This document shows, one piece after another, positions 27,188 through 35,233 of a stretch of 58,968 nt of DNA. The stretch covers positions 1 to 58,968 of the forward strand of contig JAMOBD010000033.1 of assembly GCA_039908345.1 (NCBI GenBank), in the 5' to 3' direction. The notes under the pieces were generated by a model. The model was not told the origin of the DNA. It saw only the letters and a list, made by a program, of their open reading frames with translations, and made no database searches. Source of the stretch: Magnetospirillum sp. WYHS-4. Its GTDB lineage: Bacteria; Pseudomonadota; Alphaproteobacteria; Rhodospirillales; GLO-3. The position numbers and the translations under genes are program-made. Every line of letters starts with the position of its first letter. Positions within the stretch are counted from its first letter, which is position 1.

Positions 27188-27700
27188 ATGAGCGACAGGA
27201 CTCTCGCCATCCGCCTGGCCGTCAAGGACGGCGAGGTGGTGCGCCGCCCCCTGATGCAGCTGGGCGAGGACGGCTCCAAGGCCCTGTCCAGGATCGAGCA
27301 GGCATCCAAGCCCGCCTCCAAGGGCCTGCTGGCCATCAACGAGGTCACCTCGGCCGCCAGGGTGCATCTGGAGGGCTTCGCCGACCACCTGGGGGGCGTG
27401 GGCTTCGCCATGCTGCGCCTCGGTCCCGCCGGCCTGGCGGCCGGGGCGGCGCTGGGCGGGCTGGCGGCGGCCTTGGGGCTGGGTCTCCGCGAGATGGAGA
27501 CGGCGCAGCAGTCCCTGTTGCGCCTGGAGGCCGTCCTCAGCCGAAACGCCTTCCTCGCCGCATTCCGCGCCGAACTCGCACGTTTCCTGCGCCACGGCCT
27601 GAGGCCTGATCGTTGGCGGGGGCTCGAAGACGAAGACGACAAGGGAGCTCCATATGTCGAGCGTCTTCTCGCCCACCCGCTTCTGACGACAGATCCATGA
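27188..27700 (+). pseudogene. Phage tail tape-measure protein, N-terminal fragment
   Basis: The first ~118 residues resemble the N-terminus of prophage tape-measure proteins in this group: MSDRTLAIRLAVKDGEVVRR, QLGEDGSKALSRIEQASKPA, a Gly/Ala-rich hydrophobic stretch and METAQQSLLRLEAVL. From about 27540 the reading frame (NAFLAAFRAELARFLRHGL onward) no longer looks like that family, and it ends after 170 residues, far shorter than any tape-measure protein. It is a fragment left by deletion. Confidence 0.6.
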
Positions 27701-27756
27701 TGGACGCCACCATTCGACACGGCTGAGCCCTCTGCCACCCGTTCGCGAGCGGCGTT
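27541..27756. other. Unassigned junction sequence inside phage remnant
   Basis: Between the two tape-measure pieces and before the inverted wHTH fragment lies about 215 bases of unclear origin. A ten-codon frame (ATG at 27654, after GGGAGCTCC, reading MSSVFSPTRF) is visible, but nothing supports it as a gene. Best read as debris joined by deletions. Confidence 0.4.
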
Positions 27757-27897
27757 CTATTTGACAGAATACCAGGTGCCCCGCCCGGCTCCGTGGCGCT
27801 TCAGGTGTCCGTTCTCGGCGAGGGCGCGGACATGGTCTTTCACCGTGTTGCGGCTGGCCCCGGTTGCCTTCGCGGCATCGCCAACCGTGACCCGCGA
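27757..27897 (-). pseudogene. Inverted fragment of a winged-helix protein C-terminus
   Basis: On the minus strand, about 46 codons ending in a stop at 27757 read as a helix-turn-helix: VTVGDAAKATGASRNTVKDH then LAENGHLKRHGAGRGTWY. This looks like the last domain of a Fic-type or other wHTH protein. There is no matching N-terminus upstream on this strand, and on the other side the tape-measure remnant resumes. It is therefore an inserted, orphan gene end. Confidence 0.6.
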
Positions 27898-27899
27898 TC

Positions 27900-28426
27900 C
27901 CGCCCCGCCGGTCCCCGGCGCGGTCAGCGTCGACGCCGAGGTGGGCGTGCCCACGGATGCGCGGGCCATGGGCTTCTGGCTCAAGGCCCTGCTGGGCGAA
28001 CTGAACGATCTGGCCGACGCCATGGAGGCCAGCACCATGGCCACCGCCGAGGGGGTGATGGATGCCTCTTCGGTCCTGGCGACCTTCCGCTCGGTGTCGG
28101 GTGACACCTTCATCCGGGCCATCAAGGCGGCCCAGGACCTGCCGGCGGTCTTGAGGCGTGACGATCCCCGCCATCGCCTCAATCGGGCCGGCGTTCCGTC
28201 ATCCTCCGGCGTCACGGTGGTGGTCCAGCCCACCGTCACCAATACGGTCCCCAACACCCAGACCCGCACCGAAACCCGGCGCGGCCCCTCGGGTGAGGTG
28301 ATGATCGCCGTGTTCGTCGAGCAAATGGAAATGCTGATGAGCCGCAAGATCGGTCGCGGCGAAGACCTCGCCCCCACCCTGGAGCGCCGCTACGGCCTCA
28401 ACCCGGCGGCGGGAGCCTATCGGTGA
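27900..28426 (+). pseudogene. Phage tail tape-measure protein, C-terminal fragment
   Basis: The plus-strand frame resumes as phage-like sequence from about 27917 (VDAEVGVPTDARAMGFWLKA, then SSVLATFRSVSGDTFIRAIK), runs through a Thr-rich segment (VTVVVQPTVTNTVPNTQTRT) and ends MSRKIGRGEDLAPTLERRYG with a stop at 28426. This is the type of C-terminus seen in tape-measure proteins. It lacks a start and the central part. Together with the N-terminal fragment it marks one gene reduced from perhaps several kilobases. Confidence 0.6.
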
Positions 28427-28429
28427 GGA

Positions 28430-28795
28430 TCAGTGGTCGGCCTCCTCGTCCGCCAGATGGCGGGGAAAGTCCATGGCATCATGCAGGATGCGCAGGACCT
28501 GGATCGTCTTCCTGCCGCGCTCCCGTTCCGCCCGGAAGAGAATGACGTGCCGCGCCTTGCGTCCCAGGCGGGCGGCATAAAGGGTGAGAATGCCTTCCGG
28601 CAGATCACTCCTCGCCTTGACGCCCGCCGTTGTCGGCCCTGCCTTCAAGGCATCGACGGCGGCCATCAGCGTCTCCGCGTAACTGTCCGCCTGCTCTTCG
28701 CCAAAGTGTTCCGCCGTCCATTGCAAAATCTGATCGAGGTCCGCTTCCACGGCGGAAGCAAGACGTACCAGCCAAAAATCCCGCTGTCCGCTCAC
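28430..28795 (-). CDS. parE: ParE-family toxin
   Basis: A 121-residue ParE/RelE toxin. The start is GTG at 28795, overlapping the ParD stop as GTGA, which fixes the frame; the long upstream frame is chance. Sequence: VRLASAVEADLDQILQWTAE, EEQADSYAETLMAAVDAL, then the Arg-rich C-terminal strand GRKARHVILFRAERERGRK and VLRILHDAMDFPRHL. The C-terminal strand and helix needed for activity are intact, unlike in the parE remnant at 26.4 kb. ParE toxins poison DNA gyrase; some relatives cut mRNA. Confidence 0.88.
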   Translation of the reverse strand: MSGQRDFWLVRLASAVEADLDQILQWTAEHFGEEQADSYAETLMAAVDALKAGPTTAGVKARSDLPEGILTLYAARLGRKARHVILFRAERERGRKTIQVLRILHDAMDFPRHLADEEADH

Positions 28796-29097
28796 CGCGT
28801 GCCCACGCGCTTGGCAAGGCCCTTCTTGATCGCGGCATCCGAGATGCCTTTGAGGTAGCGACGAAGCTCTCCAGAAGACTCGAAGTCCCGGTACCGTCCG
28901 GCCTCGATATCGTCGATGCCGACCTGGACGGCAGCGCGCAGCGCCTCCCGGCGCGCCTGGTCGTCGGCGTCGCGGCGTTCGATCATCCGCAGGCCCTCGC
29001 GCAGCACCTCGCTGGCATTCTGGTAGCGGCCGGACGCCACCAGCCGTTCTACCAATTCGGCCTGATGGTCGGTAAGGACGACGTTCCGGGTCGGCAT
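28792..29097 (-). CDS. parD: ParD-family (CopG-like) antitoxin
   Basis: A 101-residue antitoxin. It starts MPTRNVVLTDHQAELVERLV (ribbon-helix-helix DNA-binding part) and continues ASGRYQNASEVLREGLRMIE, the ParD hallmark; the C-terminal part (GIDDIEAGRYRDFESSGELR) binds toxin. The ATG at 29097 has GGTGGAG eight bases upstream; the frame is open further but enters transposase debris. It is coupled to parE by GTGA and so forms an intact module. Confidence 0.9.
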   Translation of the reverse strand: MPTRNVVLTDHQAELVERLVASGRYQNASEVLREGLRMIERRDADDQARREALRAAVQVGIDDIEAGRYRDFESSGELRRYLKGISDAAIKKGLAKRVGTR

Positions 29098-29194
29098 GGC
29101 CAAAACTCCACCTTGAAATCGCTCCTGGCAGAATATGCCAACGGCAGCCGGGACGCAAGAGCGGCCCACGACCTTGTCGTCCACCACCTTTTCG

Positions 29195-29779
29195 GAAACA
29201 TTGATGCCCTTCTCCTGGCCAGCCCATGGCGTCGATGGTCACCAGCACCTCTTTCAGTTCCAGCAGTCCGAGCAGCCTGGGGATGGCGACGATCTCGTTC
29301 TCCTTGTCGTCGATGGCCTCCTGGCCGAGCACCAGGCGCCGCGCCGAGGCCCAGGCGGAAACCAGGTGCAGGGCGGCGCGGCCCTTGGCGGCGTCGCCGC
29401 TGCGCCGCGAGGTCTTGCCGTCGATGGCGACCACCTCGGGACCGCCGGCGCCGGCCAGTTCGGGGACGGACCCGCGCAGGCTCCCGGCCCAGGCCACGAA
29501 GCAGTCCCGGAAGGCCTGGTGGTCGAGCGCATTGAACAGGTCGTTCAGCGCATCGTGGCTGGGGATGCCGTCCCTGAACGGCCGGAAGCGGCGCAGGAAA
29601 TCGAGATGCACCCCGCCCCACAGGGCGATGTCGGCGAACCCTTCCGCCCCGGCCAGTTCCCCGCACAGGACCAGGAGCATGATCTCGTCCAGCGGATAGA
29701 GCACCTTCTTCGCCTCCCGGGGATCGGAAATTCCGGAAAAGTGATCCAGAAACGCAATCGATTGTGCCGTCTCGGCCAA
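29195..29779 (-). pseudogene. ISAs1-family transposase, truncated
   Basis: The N-terminal ~190 residues of an ISAs1 (H-repeat type) transposase: MAETAQSIAFLDHFSGISDP, VLYPLDEIMLLVLCGELAGA, DGIPSHDALNDLFNALD, the catalytic-core strand EVVAIDGKTSRRS and ELKEVLVTIDAMG. After TIDAMG the similarity ends (near 29200) and the sequence passes into the parD upstream region. The normal protein is about 370 residues, so the C-terminal half, with the last acidic residue, is gone. Confidence 0.85.
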
Positions 29780-29875
29780 GGCCGCCCCCTATGTTGTGAC
29801 GCCCTTCCAGGAATCACATTTTCCCGCCCAAAGGAGCCTTCAAATCACTTTAGAACCCTTTGAGTATTAGCCCTG
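29195..29875 (-). mobile_element. Truncated ISAs1-family insertion sequence
   Basis: The element keeps its transposase-start end: on the minus strand CAGGGCTAATACTCAAAG (29875-29858) looks like an ISAs1-type terminal repeat beginning CAGGG, about 80 bases before the transposase ATG. The other end is lost at about 29195 where the ParD/ParE module begins. It lies at the right edge of the island; the next gene looks chromosomal. Confidence 0.65.
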
Positions 29876-29951
29876 CCCTTGCACCCTGTTGCGGTCGGAG
29901 TTTCGCTGGTGCAATATCCGGGGGTCAATTTTCGGACAAGGGACCCCGGCC

Positions 29952-30647
29952 ATGGTCGACGAACAGGCAGTCATCCGCGCCCTCACCCAGGTCAGCGAGG
30001 TCGTACCCGATAAGGACGGGGACCGCTCCAGGCTGCCGGTCATCACCATTTCCCGCACCATGGGCGCCGGCGGCGACGAGATCGGGCGCATGGTGGCGGA
30101 GCGGATGGATCTGCCCTGCTATAGCCGCGAGGTTTTGGACAAGGTGGCCAAGGAGGCCAAGGTCCACGAAAGCCTGCTCAACAAGCTGCACGAGCGCCTG
30201 TCCCAGGCCGGCGACGCCTGGCTTTACTCGCTGCTGTTCGGTGCCAACGTGACCCGCGACGACTATCTGCACCGCCTGGTCACCACCGTGCGCGGCCTCT
30301 ATCAGGCCGGCGGCGTCATCATGGGGCGGGGCGGCAACATCATCTTGGCCGGCCGCAAGGTGCTCAGGGTGCGCATCACCGGTTCCGTCGACGCCAGCGC
30401 CAAGCGCCTTGCCCTGCAGTGCGGCTGGGACCTGGACGAGGCGCGGCGCAAGGTGCGCGAAAGCAACAAGGCGCGCGGCGAGTTCACCTGGAAGGTCTTC
30501 AAGCGGCGAGCCAACGATCTTACCAACTACGACTTGGCGATCAACACCGACCACTTCGAGGATTTCGGTCACGTGGCCGACCTGATCGTCCACGCCGCCA
30601 GTGCCATGGGCATTCATACCGCCCACCACCACGCCAAGAAGAAGTAG
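29952..30647 (+). CDS. Cytidylate-kinase-like family protein
   Basis: A 231-residue P-loop protein of the cytidylate-kinase-like family. The N-terminal ITISRTMGAGGDEIGRMVAE stands in place of a Walker A, and MGRGGNIILAGRKVLRVRI is the other family mark; the C-terminus has NYDLAINTDHFE. These proteins resemble Cmk but are separate from it, and their substrate is not established. The ATG at 29952 is chosen because the upstream extension begins with a TTG in the IS flank. It ends three bases before the convergent ubiV stop. Confidence 0.85.
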   Translation: MVDEQAVIRALTQVSEVVPDKDGDRSRLPVITISRTMGAGGDEIGRMVAERMDLPCYSREVLDKVAKEAKVHESLLNKLHERLSQAGDAWLYSLLFGANVTRDDYLHRLVTTVRGLYQAGGVIMGRGGNIILAGRKVLRVRITGSVDASAKRLALQCGWDLDEARRKVRESNKARGEFTWKVFKRRANDLTNYDLAINTDHFEDFGHVADLIVHAASAMGIHTAHHHAKKK

Positions 30648-30650
30648 GTT

Positions 30651-31562
30651 CTATTCGGTCGTCTCTTCCTCCAGGCCGGCGAAGGCCAAGCCTTCGATCC
30701 CGTGATAGAAACCGTTGGCGAAGGGCATGCCCGGCACCAAGCCGGCAAGACGTTCGTCGGCGCCCCCCGCGTCCTCCTTGCCGGCCAGCAGGTCACGGAA
30801 GACGTGGGCCACCCTGGCCATGTCGGCATCCTGGGGCGACAGGCGGAACCACCCCACGCCCAGGGCCTGCAGTTCGGCCAGTTCCGCCGACAGATTGCAA
30901 CAGGAAAACGACAAGGTCTGGGTGCCGTTGACCGCGACGAAGGGCTCGCCCGCCAGGGTGTCGAGCGCCATGCCGTCGGCGTCGTCGCCGCAGGCGTACT
31001 GGCAATTGTCCTTGGATAGCCCGCGTGCCCGGGCGTGGTAGCAGCGAGCGGAAATGGCCAGCGGCAGGCGGCCGAAGACGATGACCTCCAGGTCCGGCCG
31101 GCCGGTCTTGGCCAGTTCGGCGATGGACTCGCGGGGCAGTTCGGGCGGCAGGCAAACGCGCACCGCGCCGTGGTCCGCCAGGTAGGCCAGGGTTCCTTCG
31201 TTGTAGACGTTGACGTAGGGCCCGACGATGTGGGGCCGGTCCTTGAGCAAGGCGGCTGCCGACACGTCGTTGGCCTCGACGAGCAGGCCGGATTCGGGGT
31301 CCGCCAGGCCGCGCACCCCTTCCATCTCCCGCTCGGTCATGACCAAGGCCAGGGTAGAAAAGACGACCTCCTTGCCGGCCCGTTCCAAGCGCTCGACCAC
31401 GTCCGGAATTACCGGCTCGAAGAACGGGGTACGCTTGGAACAGACGACCTCGCCTACATAGACCGTGTCCACCGGCGCCTCGTCGGCCACCTGGAAATAA
31501 AAGTCGCGCCATTTCTCGGGCGCCCAGTTGAAGAGCACCGGGCCCAGCGTCAGCTTCGCCAT
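30651..31562 (-). CDS. ubiV: Anaerobic ubiquinone synthesis protein UbiV
   Basis: U32-family [4Fe-4S] protein (303 residues) that with UbiU and UbiT carries out oxygen-independent hydroxylation steps of ubiquinone synthesis. It starts MAKLTLGPVLFNWAPEKWRD. The likely cluster Cys are in VGEVVCSKR and in the group RCYHARARGLSKDNCQYAC. A conserved NVYNEGTLAYL and SFSCCNLSAEL fit the family. It lies four bases after ubiU, so the two form an operon. The neighbouring nap operon gives a reason for an anaerobic ubiquinone route. No ubiT is present in the window. Confidence 0.93.
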   Translation of the reverse strand: MAKLTLGPVLFNWAPEKWRDFYFQVADEAPVDTVYVGEVVCSKRTPFFEPVIPDVVERLERAGKEVVFSTLALVMTEREMEGVRGLADPESGLLVEANDVSAAALLKDRPHIVGPYVNVYNEGTLAYLADHGAVRVCLPPELPRESIAELAKTGRPDLEVIVFGRLPLAISARCYHARARGLSKDNCQYACGDDADGMALDTLAGEPFVAVNGTQTLSFSCCNLSAELAELQALGVGWFRLSPQDADMARVAHVFRDLLAGKEDAGGADERLAGLVPGMPFANGFYHGIEGLAFAGLEEETTE

Positions 31563-31566
31563 GGAA

Positions 31567-32544
31567 TTACCGCCAATCCTTCTTGTAGACTCCGGTCGTT
31601 TCGCGCTGGCCCTCGGTGACCGCCACCAGTTCGTCGGTGGCCACCGGCTCGCCGCGGCCCACGGCGTCCAGCGCCCTGCGGAAGGCGGCCACCACCTGGG
31701 CCACGTAGGCGCGCCCCCGCTGGCGGCCTTCGATCTTCAGCGCCGTCACGCCGGCCGCCGCCAAATCGGGCAGCAGGCCAAGCACGCTGAGCGAGGTCGG
31801 TTCCTCGAACAGGTACTGCGCCTTGCCCCGGGCCACGAAACGGCCCTTGCACAGCGTCGGGTAACCGGCGGGCTCGCCGCCGGAGAACTCGTTGACCGTG
31901 CAGCCGCCCAGGCGGGTGACCAACTTGTCGCCCACTTCCTCGTAGCGCACGTGGCTGGCCGGCGAGCAGACGCCTTCCTTGTTGGGCGAGATGCCGGTGA
32001 CGTAGGAAGACAGCGAGCAGCGTCCTTCGGCCATCACGCAAAGCCCGCCGAACACGAAGACCTCGGTCTCCACCGCGATCTTCTTGTTGAGCGCGGCGAT
32101 TTCCGCCACCGTGAGCACGCGGGGCAGAACCACCCGCTTGATGCCGAATTCCTCGGCATAGAAACGGATGGCCTCCGGATTGGAGGCCGAGGCCTGGACG
32201 GACAGGTGCCGACGCAGGTCGGGATGTTCCTTGGCGGCATGGGCCGCGACGCCGATATCGGCCAGGATTACCGCGTCCACTCCCAGTTCGTGGGCGTCGT
32301 CCACCGCCCGGTGCCAGGGACCGGGGTGGCCGGCCCTGGGGAAGGTGTTGATCGCGACGAAGACCTTGACGTCGCGGTCGTGGGCATAGGCAAGGCCCTC
32401 GCGCAGTTCGTCGCGGCTGAAGTTGAGACCGGGAAAGTTGCGGGCGTTCGTTTCGTCGCGAAAGCCCAGATAGACGGCATCCGCCCCGGCGTCCACCGCG
32501 GCGCGCAGGGACGCGGGCGTTCCGGCGGGGCAGACCAGTTCCAT
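31567..32544 (-). CDS. ubiU: Anaerobic ubiquinone synthesis protein UbiU
   Basis: U32-family partner of UbiV (325 residues). MELVCPAGTPASLRAAVDAG matches the E. coli UbiU N-terminus, so I take the ATG at 32544; an ATG nine bases upstream (32553) is the alternative. The four cluster Cys are in GGLCVMAEGRCS, GVCSPASH and PTLCKGRF. TNARNFPGLNF and EGRQRGRAYV are other family boxes. It lies 94 bases downstream of the PilJ-type kinase gene on the same strand, so the three may share a message. Confidence 0.94.
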   Translation of the reverse strand: MELVCPAGTPASLRAAVDAGADAVYLGFRDETNARNFPGLNFSRDELREGLAYAHDRDVKVFVAINTFPRAGHPGPWHRAVDDAHELGVDAVILADIGVAAHAAKEHPDLRRHLSVQASASNPEAIRFYAEEFGIKRVVLPRVLTVAEIAALNKKIAVETEVFVFGGLCVMAEGRCSLSSYVTGISPNKEGVCSPASHVRYEEVGDKLVTRLGGCTVNEFSGGEPAGYPTLCKGRFVARGKAQYLFEEPTSLSVLGLLPDLAAAGVTALKIEGRQRGRAYVAQVVAAFRRALDAVGRGEPVATDELVAVTEGQRETTGVYKKDWR

Positions 32545-32637
32545 GGTTCGCATCTTCGGTCGTCCGTCGCTTGTTGTGTTCTTTCGGGTCGCGGGAACCT
32601 ACCACGGACTTCCGCCGCCGTCCAAGCGGTCCTCCGC

Positions 32638-34098
32638 TCACGTTTCCTCGACCACCGGCAGGGCGACCGAGAAGACCGAGCCCCGCCCCATTCGCGAGCG
32701 CATTCCCAACGGATGGTCGAGCAGGCGCGCCAGACGGTCGCAGATCGCCAGCCCGAGGCCGATGCCCTCGCTCCGGTCGCGATGGGGATCGTCCAACTGG
32801 GAGAATTCCTCGAAGATGCGGCGCCGGTCGGCTTCGGCGATGCCAGGTCCGGTGTCGTGGACCTCGATGCGCAGCCGCCCGCCCTCTCGCCGACAGCCCA
32901 GCAGGATGCCGCCCTGGCGGGTATAGCGGATGGCGTTGGACATCAGGTTGCGCAGGATGCGTTCCAGCATCGCCGGATCGGAAAGCACGGTCGCGCCGCT
33001 GGTCACCACCCGGAGCGTGAGGCCACGATGAAGAGCCTGAGGCAGGAACTCGCCGCCCATCTGGGCGAGCAGGGGCTCAAGCGCCATGGGCCGCGGCCTG
33101 GCCACCACCACCCCGGCCTCCAGCTTGGAAATCTCCAGTAGCGAATCGAGCAGGCGGCGCATGGAACGTTGCGCCACTTTCAGGTCGCGGAAGATTCCCT
33201 TGGGCCGCTCGCCCTCGACCTGGCGCTCCAGCATGCCGGTGAACATGCCGATGGCCTCCAGGGGTTGCAGCAGATCGTGGCTGGCCGCGGCCAGGAAGCG
33301 GCTCTTCGCATGGTTGGCCCGCTCGGCCGCTTCCTTGGCCTCGTGCAGTTCCGAAGTGCGTTGGCGCACCTGTTCCTCCAGGGTGTCGCGGGCGGCGCGC
33401 AGTTCGTCGGATATCTCCGAGATATGGGCGATCTGGTCGCGGACATGGCCAACCATGGGCCGGAAGATCAACAGGACTTCCAGGGTCAGGGCGAGCAGGG
33501 TAAGGCCCAGCACCGTGGCTTCGAGGCGGCGCAGCCGGAGCACGGTCTCCTCGCCCTCGCGTTGGTACTGCCAAACCATCATGTCGAGGGCATCGAGCAG
33601 AGGTCCCGGCGCGACGGCCAGGACGTGGCGGACCTCGGGCCAATTGGAATGCAGGGCTTCCCGCGGCGCCTTCTGGATGGCCCGCAGCGCGGCGATGTAA
33701 TCGCGCATCATGCCGTCCAGGGACTCCGGGCCCTCGAAATACATGGCGCGCACCGTCTCGCTCATGCCCGACGGCAGACCCAGGACGTCGCTGCCCTCGA
33801 TCAGGCCCTTGTGGGATAGTTCCAGGAGATTGGCCGCCTGGCGCAGCTTGGCCGCGGCCAGGCCGTATTCCGCCGCGTCCTCGGCATCCAGCATGGTGCG
33901 TACGAAGAAGGCGGTACGCTGGGAGAGCATGCGCTGGCGGCCCGAGATGTTGACCACCGCGCCCGAGGTGGCTTCTTCGGCGATCACCATTTCGAAGGAT
34001 CCGTAGGCGAGGGACGCCAGTACGGCGATCACCGTGAGCGCCAGAACGTAGCGCCGGGTCATCCAGGCGGTGGAACGGGTGTTGGCGGCGTCGGTCAT
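32638..34098 (-). CDS. Sensor histidine kinase with PilJ/NarX-type sensory domain
   Basis: A 486-residue inner-membrane kinase. It has a helix near residues 13-35, a periplasmic domain with the PilJ/NarX-like signature VVNISGRQRMLSQRTAFF, and a second helix near 200-220 (VLGLTLLALTLEVLLIF). A coiled coil (RAARDTLEEQVRQRTSELHE) leads to the kinase core: H-box AASHDLLQPLEAIGMFTGML, N-box LMSNAIRYT, and G-boxes DTGPGIAEAD and GIGLGLAICDRL. The ATG at 34098 has GGAGG upstream. It is divergent from napF, so nitrate or nitrite sensing is a reasonable inference. No response regulator is adjacent. Confidence 0.87.
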   Translation of the reverse strand: MTDAANTRSTAWMTRRYVLALTVIAVLASLAYGSFEMVIAEEATSGAVVNISGRQRMLSQRTAFFVRTMLDAEDAAEYGLAAAKLRQAANLLELSHKGLIEGSDVLGLPSGMSETVRAMYFEGPESLDGMMRDYIAALRAIQKAPREALHSNWPEVRHVLAVAPGPLLDALDMMVWQYQREGEETVLRLRRLEATVLGLTLLALTLEVLLIFRPMVGHVRDQIAHISEISDELRAARDTLEEQVRQRTSELHEAKEAAERANHAKSRFLAAASHDLLQPLEAIGMFTGMLERQVEGERPKGIFRDLKVAQRSMRRLLDSLLEISKLEAGVVVARPRPMALEPLLAQMGGEFLPQALHRGLTLRVVTSGATVLSDPAMLERILRNLMSNAIRYTRQGGILLGCRREGGRLRIEVHDTGPGIAEADRRRIFEEFSQLDDPHRDRSEGIGLGLAICDRLARLLDHPLGMRSRMGRGSVFSVALPVVEET

Positions 34099-34217
34099 GG
34101 CTTTCCCTCCGTTTCGCCGCCGCAGGATAGCGCAACCGCCGTCCCGGCCCAACCACCGCAGTTCTGGTACTTTGGTGCCAGCCAAGGCCGCGAAACAGGT
34201 CCGGATTCCGTAAGCTA

Positions 34218-34231
34218 TCGTTCGACATCAA
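34218..34231 (+). promoter_or_regulatory. Weak Fnr/Crp-like box upstream of nap
   Basis: TCGTT-N4-ATCAA at 34218-34231 matches eight of ten bases of the Fnr consensus (TTGAT-N4-ATCAA), with a perfect right half. It is centred about 70 bases upstream of the expected nap transcription start, a usual activator position. The left half is poor, so this is only a candidate. Confidence 0.25.
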
Positions 34232-34259
34232 TGGTTTTCATACTTTGGTTTTATTCGTG

Positions 34260-34288
34260 TTGACTCAAGTGCTGGGTCCGCCTATCGT
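34260..34288 (+). promoter_or_regulatory. Predicted nap operon promoter
   Basis: TTGACT (34260-34265), a 17-base gap, and TATCGT (34283-34288) in the AT-rich part of the napF/kinase gap. Transcription would begin near 34295, leaving a ~110-base leader before the napF start at 34405. Confidence 0.5.
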
Positions 34289-34404
34289 CTTTTGCCAATT
34301 AACAGGTCCGCGCCGTGTTTTAAGGGGGCATGGCAGCCGGGTCGGCGACGAGGGGAAACGACTGGGCAGCCTTGGCGTTCGAGGTTGCGGGAGGAGGCGG
34401 GCAG

Positions 34405-34905
34405 ATGCCCGAGGCGGTCAGCCGATTGGCCTTGCTGCGAGGACGATTCCGTCAGGAACGCCCGCCCATGCGGCCCCCCTGGGCCCTGGCGGAGGACTTG
34501 TTCGTCGAGGCCTGCGACGGCTGCACCCGCTGCCGTGGCGCCTGTCCCGAGAAGATTCTGGTCGCCGGGGCCGGCGGCCTTCCCCAGATCACCTTCGCCA
34601 CCCGCCACTGCACCTTCTGCGGTGCCTGCGTCGAAGCCTGTCCGACCGGGGCCCTGTCGGCGTTCGAGACCGGCGAGGAACCTCTCCGGCGTGCTCCCTG
34701 GGCGCGGCATGCCGAGGTGGGCGCTTCCTGCATCTCGCTGGCCGGCGTGGCCTGCCGCCTGTGCGGCGACCCCTGCGGGCCGCGCGCCATCCGTTTCCGA
34801 CCGGCGACCGGCGGCCGCGCGCTGCCGGTGGTCGACCAAGCCCTCTGTACCGGCTGCGGCGCCTGCGTGGCGCCCTGTCCGGTTCAGGCCATCACCATCC
34901 ATTGA
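34405..34905 (+). CDS. napF: Ferredoxin-type protein NapF
   Basis: Cytoplasmic iron-sulfur protein (166 residues) that helps mature NapA before export. Four Cys clusters are visible: CDGCTRCRGACPEK, CTFCGACVEACPTG, CRLCGDPCG and CTGCGACVAPCPVQ; the third is a variant with fewer spaced Cys. The ATG at 34405 (MPEAVSRLALLRGRF) is preferred over 34330, because GGGAGGAGG lies seven bases upstream and the length then matches E. coli NapF (164). First gene of napFDAGHB. Confidence 0.92.
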   Translation: MPEAVSRLALLRGRFRQERPPMRPPWALAEDLFVEACDGCTRCRGACPEKILVAGAGGLPQITFATRHCTFCGACVEACPTGALSAFETGEEPLRRAPWARHAEVGASCISLAGVACRLCGDPCGPRAIRFRPATGGRALPVVDQALCTGCGACVAPCPVQAITIH

Positions 34906-34927
34906 CGGGAGGACCGGGACCAAGGCC

Positions 34928-35233
34928 ATGAGCATTTCCAGTCTGGTACTTCACGCGAAACCCGAAGACGTCGAGCGGGTCCGGAAGCAGGTGCTGGCTA
35001 TCGCCGGCACCGATATCCATGCCGTCTCGCCCGAAGGAAAGATAGTCGTCACTCTTGACGACCCCGACACGCAGTCGGCGACCGACAAGCTGACCGAACT
35101 GCACAAACTGGACGGCGTCCAGGCGGCGGCTCTGGTCTACACCTACTTCGAGGACGAGAATCGGAACTCGTCCGACCACCATTTTTCGAACGCTGCTGGA
35201 AAGGAGGAGGCACATGACGTTATCCAGGCGTGA
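34928..35233 (+). CDS. napD: NapA twin-arginine-signal chaperone NapD
   Basis: Small cytoplasmic chaperone (101 residues) that binds the NapA Tat signal and holds export until cofactors are loaded. It starts [18 protein letters not shown] and has the ferredoxin-like fold pattern ([32 protein letters not shown]). The last 20 bases overlap the start of napA, so the two are coupled. It lies 22 bases after napF. Confidence 0.93.
   Translation: MSISSLVLHAKPEDVERVRKQVLAIAGTDIHAVSPEGKIVVTLDDPDTQSATDKLTELHKLDGVQAAALVYTYFEDENRNSSDHHFSNAAGKEEAHDVIQA

Noticed and set aside
24360-29950. A second copy of the tRNA-Ser 3' end (attR) for the island
   Set aside because: I looked for a repeat of the T-arm/acceptor sequence near the right edge and did not find a convincing one. 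It may be lost together with the rest of the element.
29918-29951. GGGGTC...GACCCC inverted repeat before the cytidylate-kinase-like gene
   Set aside because: The six-base arms are short for GC-rich DNA, and although this could be a remnant of another IS end, I have no matching partner.
30651-32553. ubiU/ubiV as collagenase-type U32 peptidases
   Set aside because: The Cys patterns and N-termini match the UbiU/UbiV subgroups, which are iron-sulfur proteins of quinone synthesis and not proteases.
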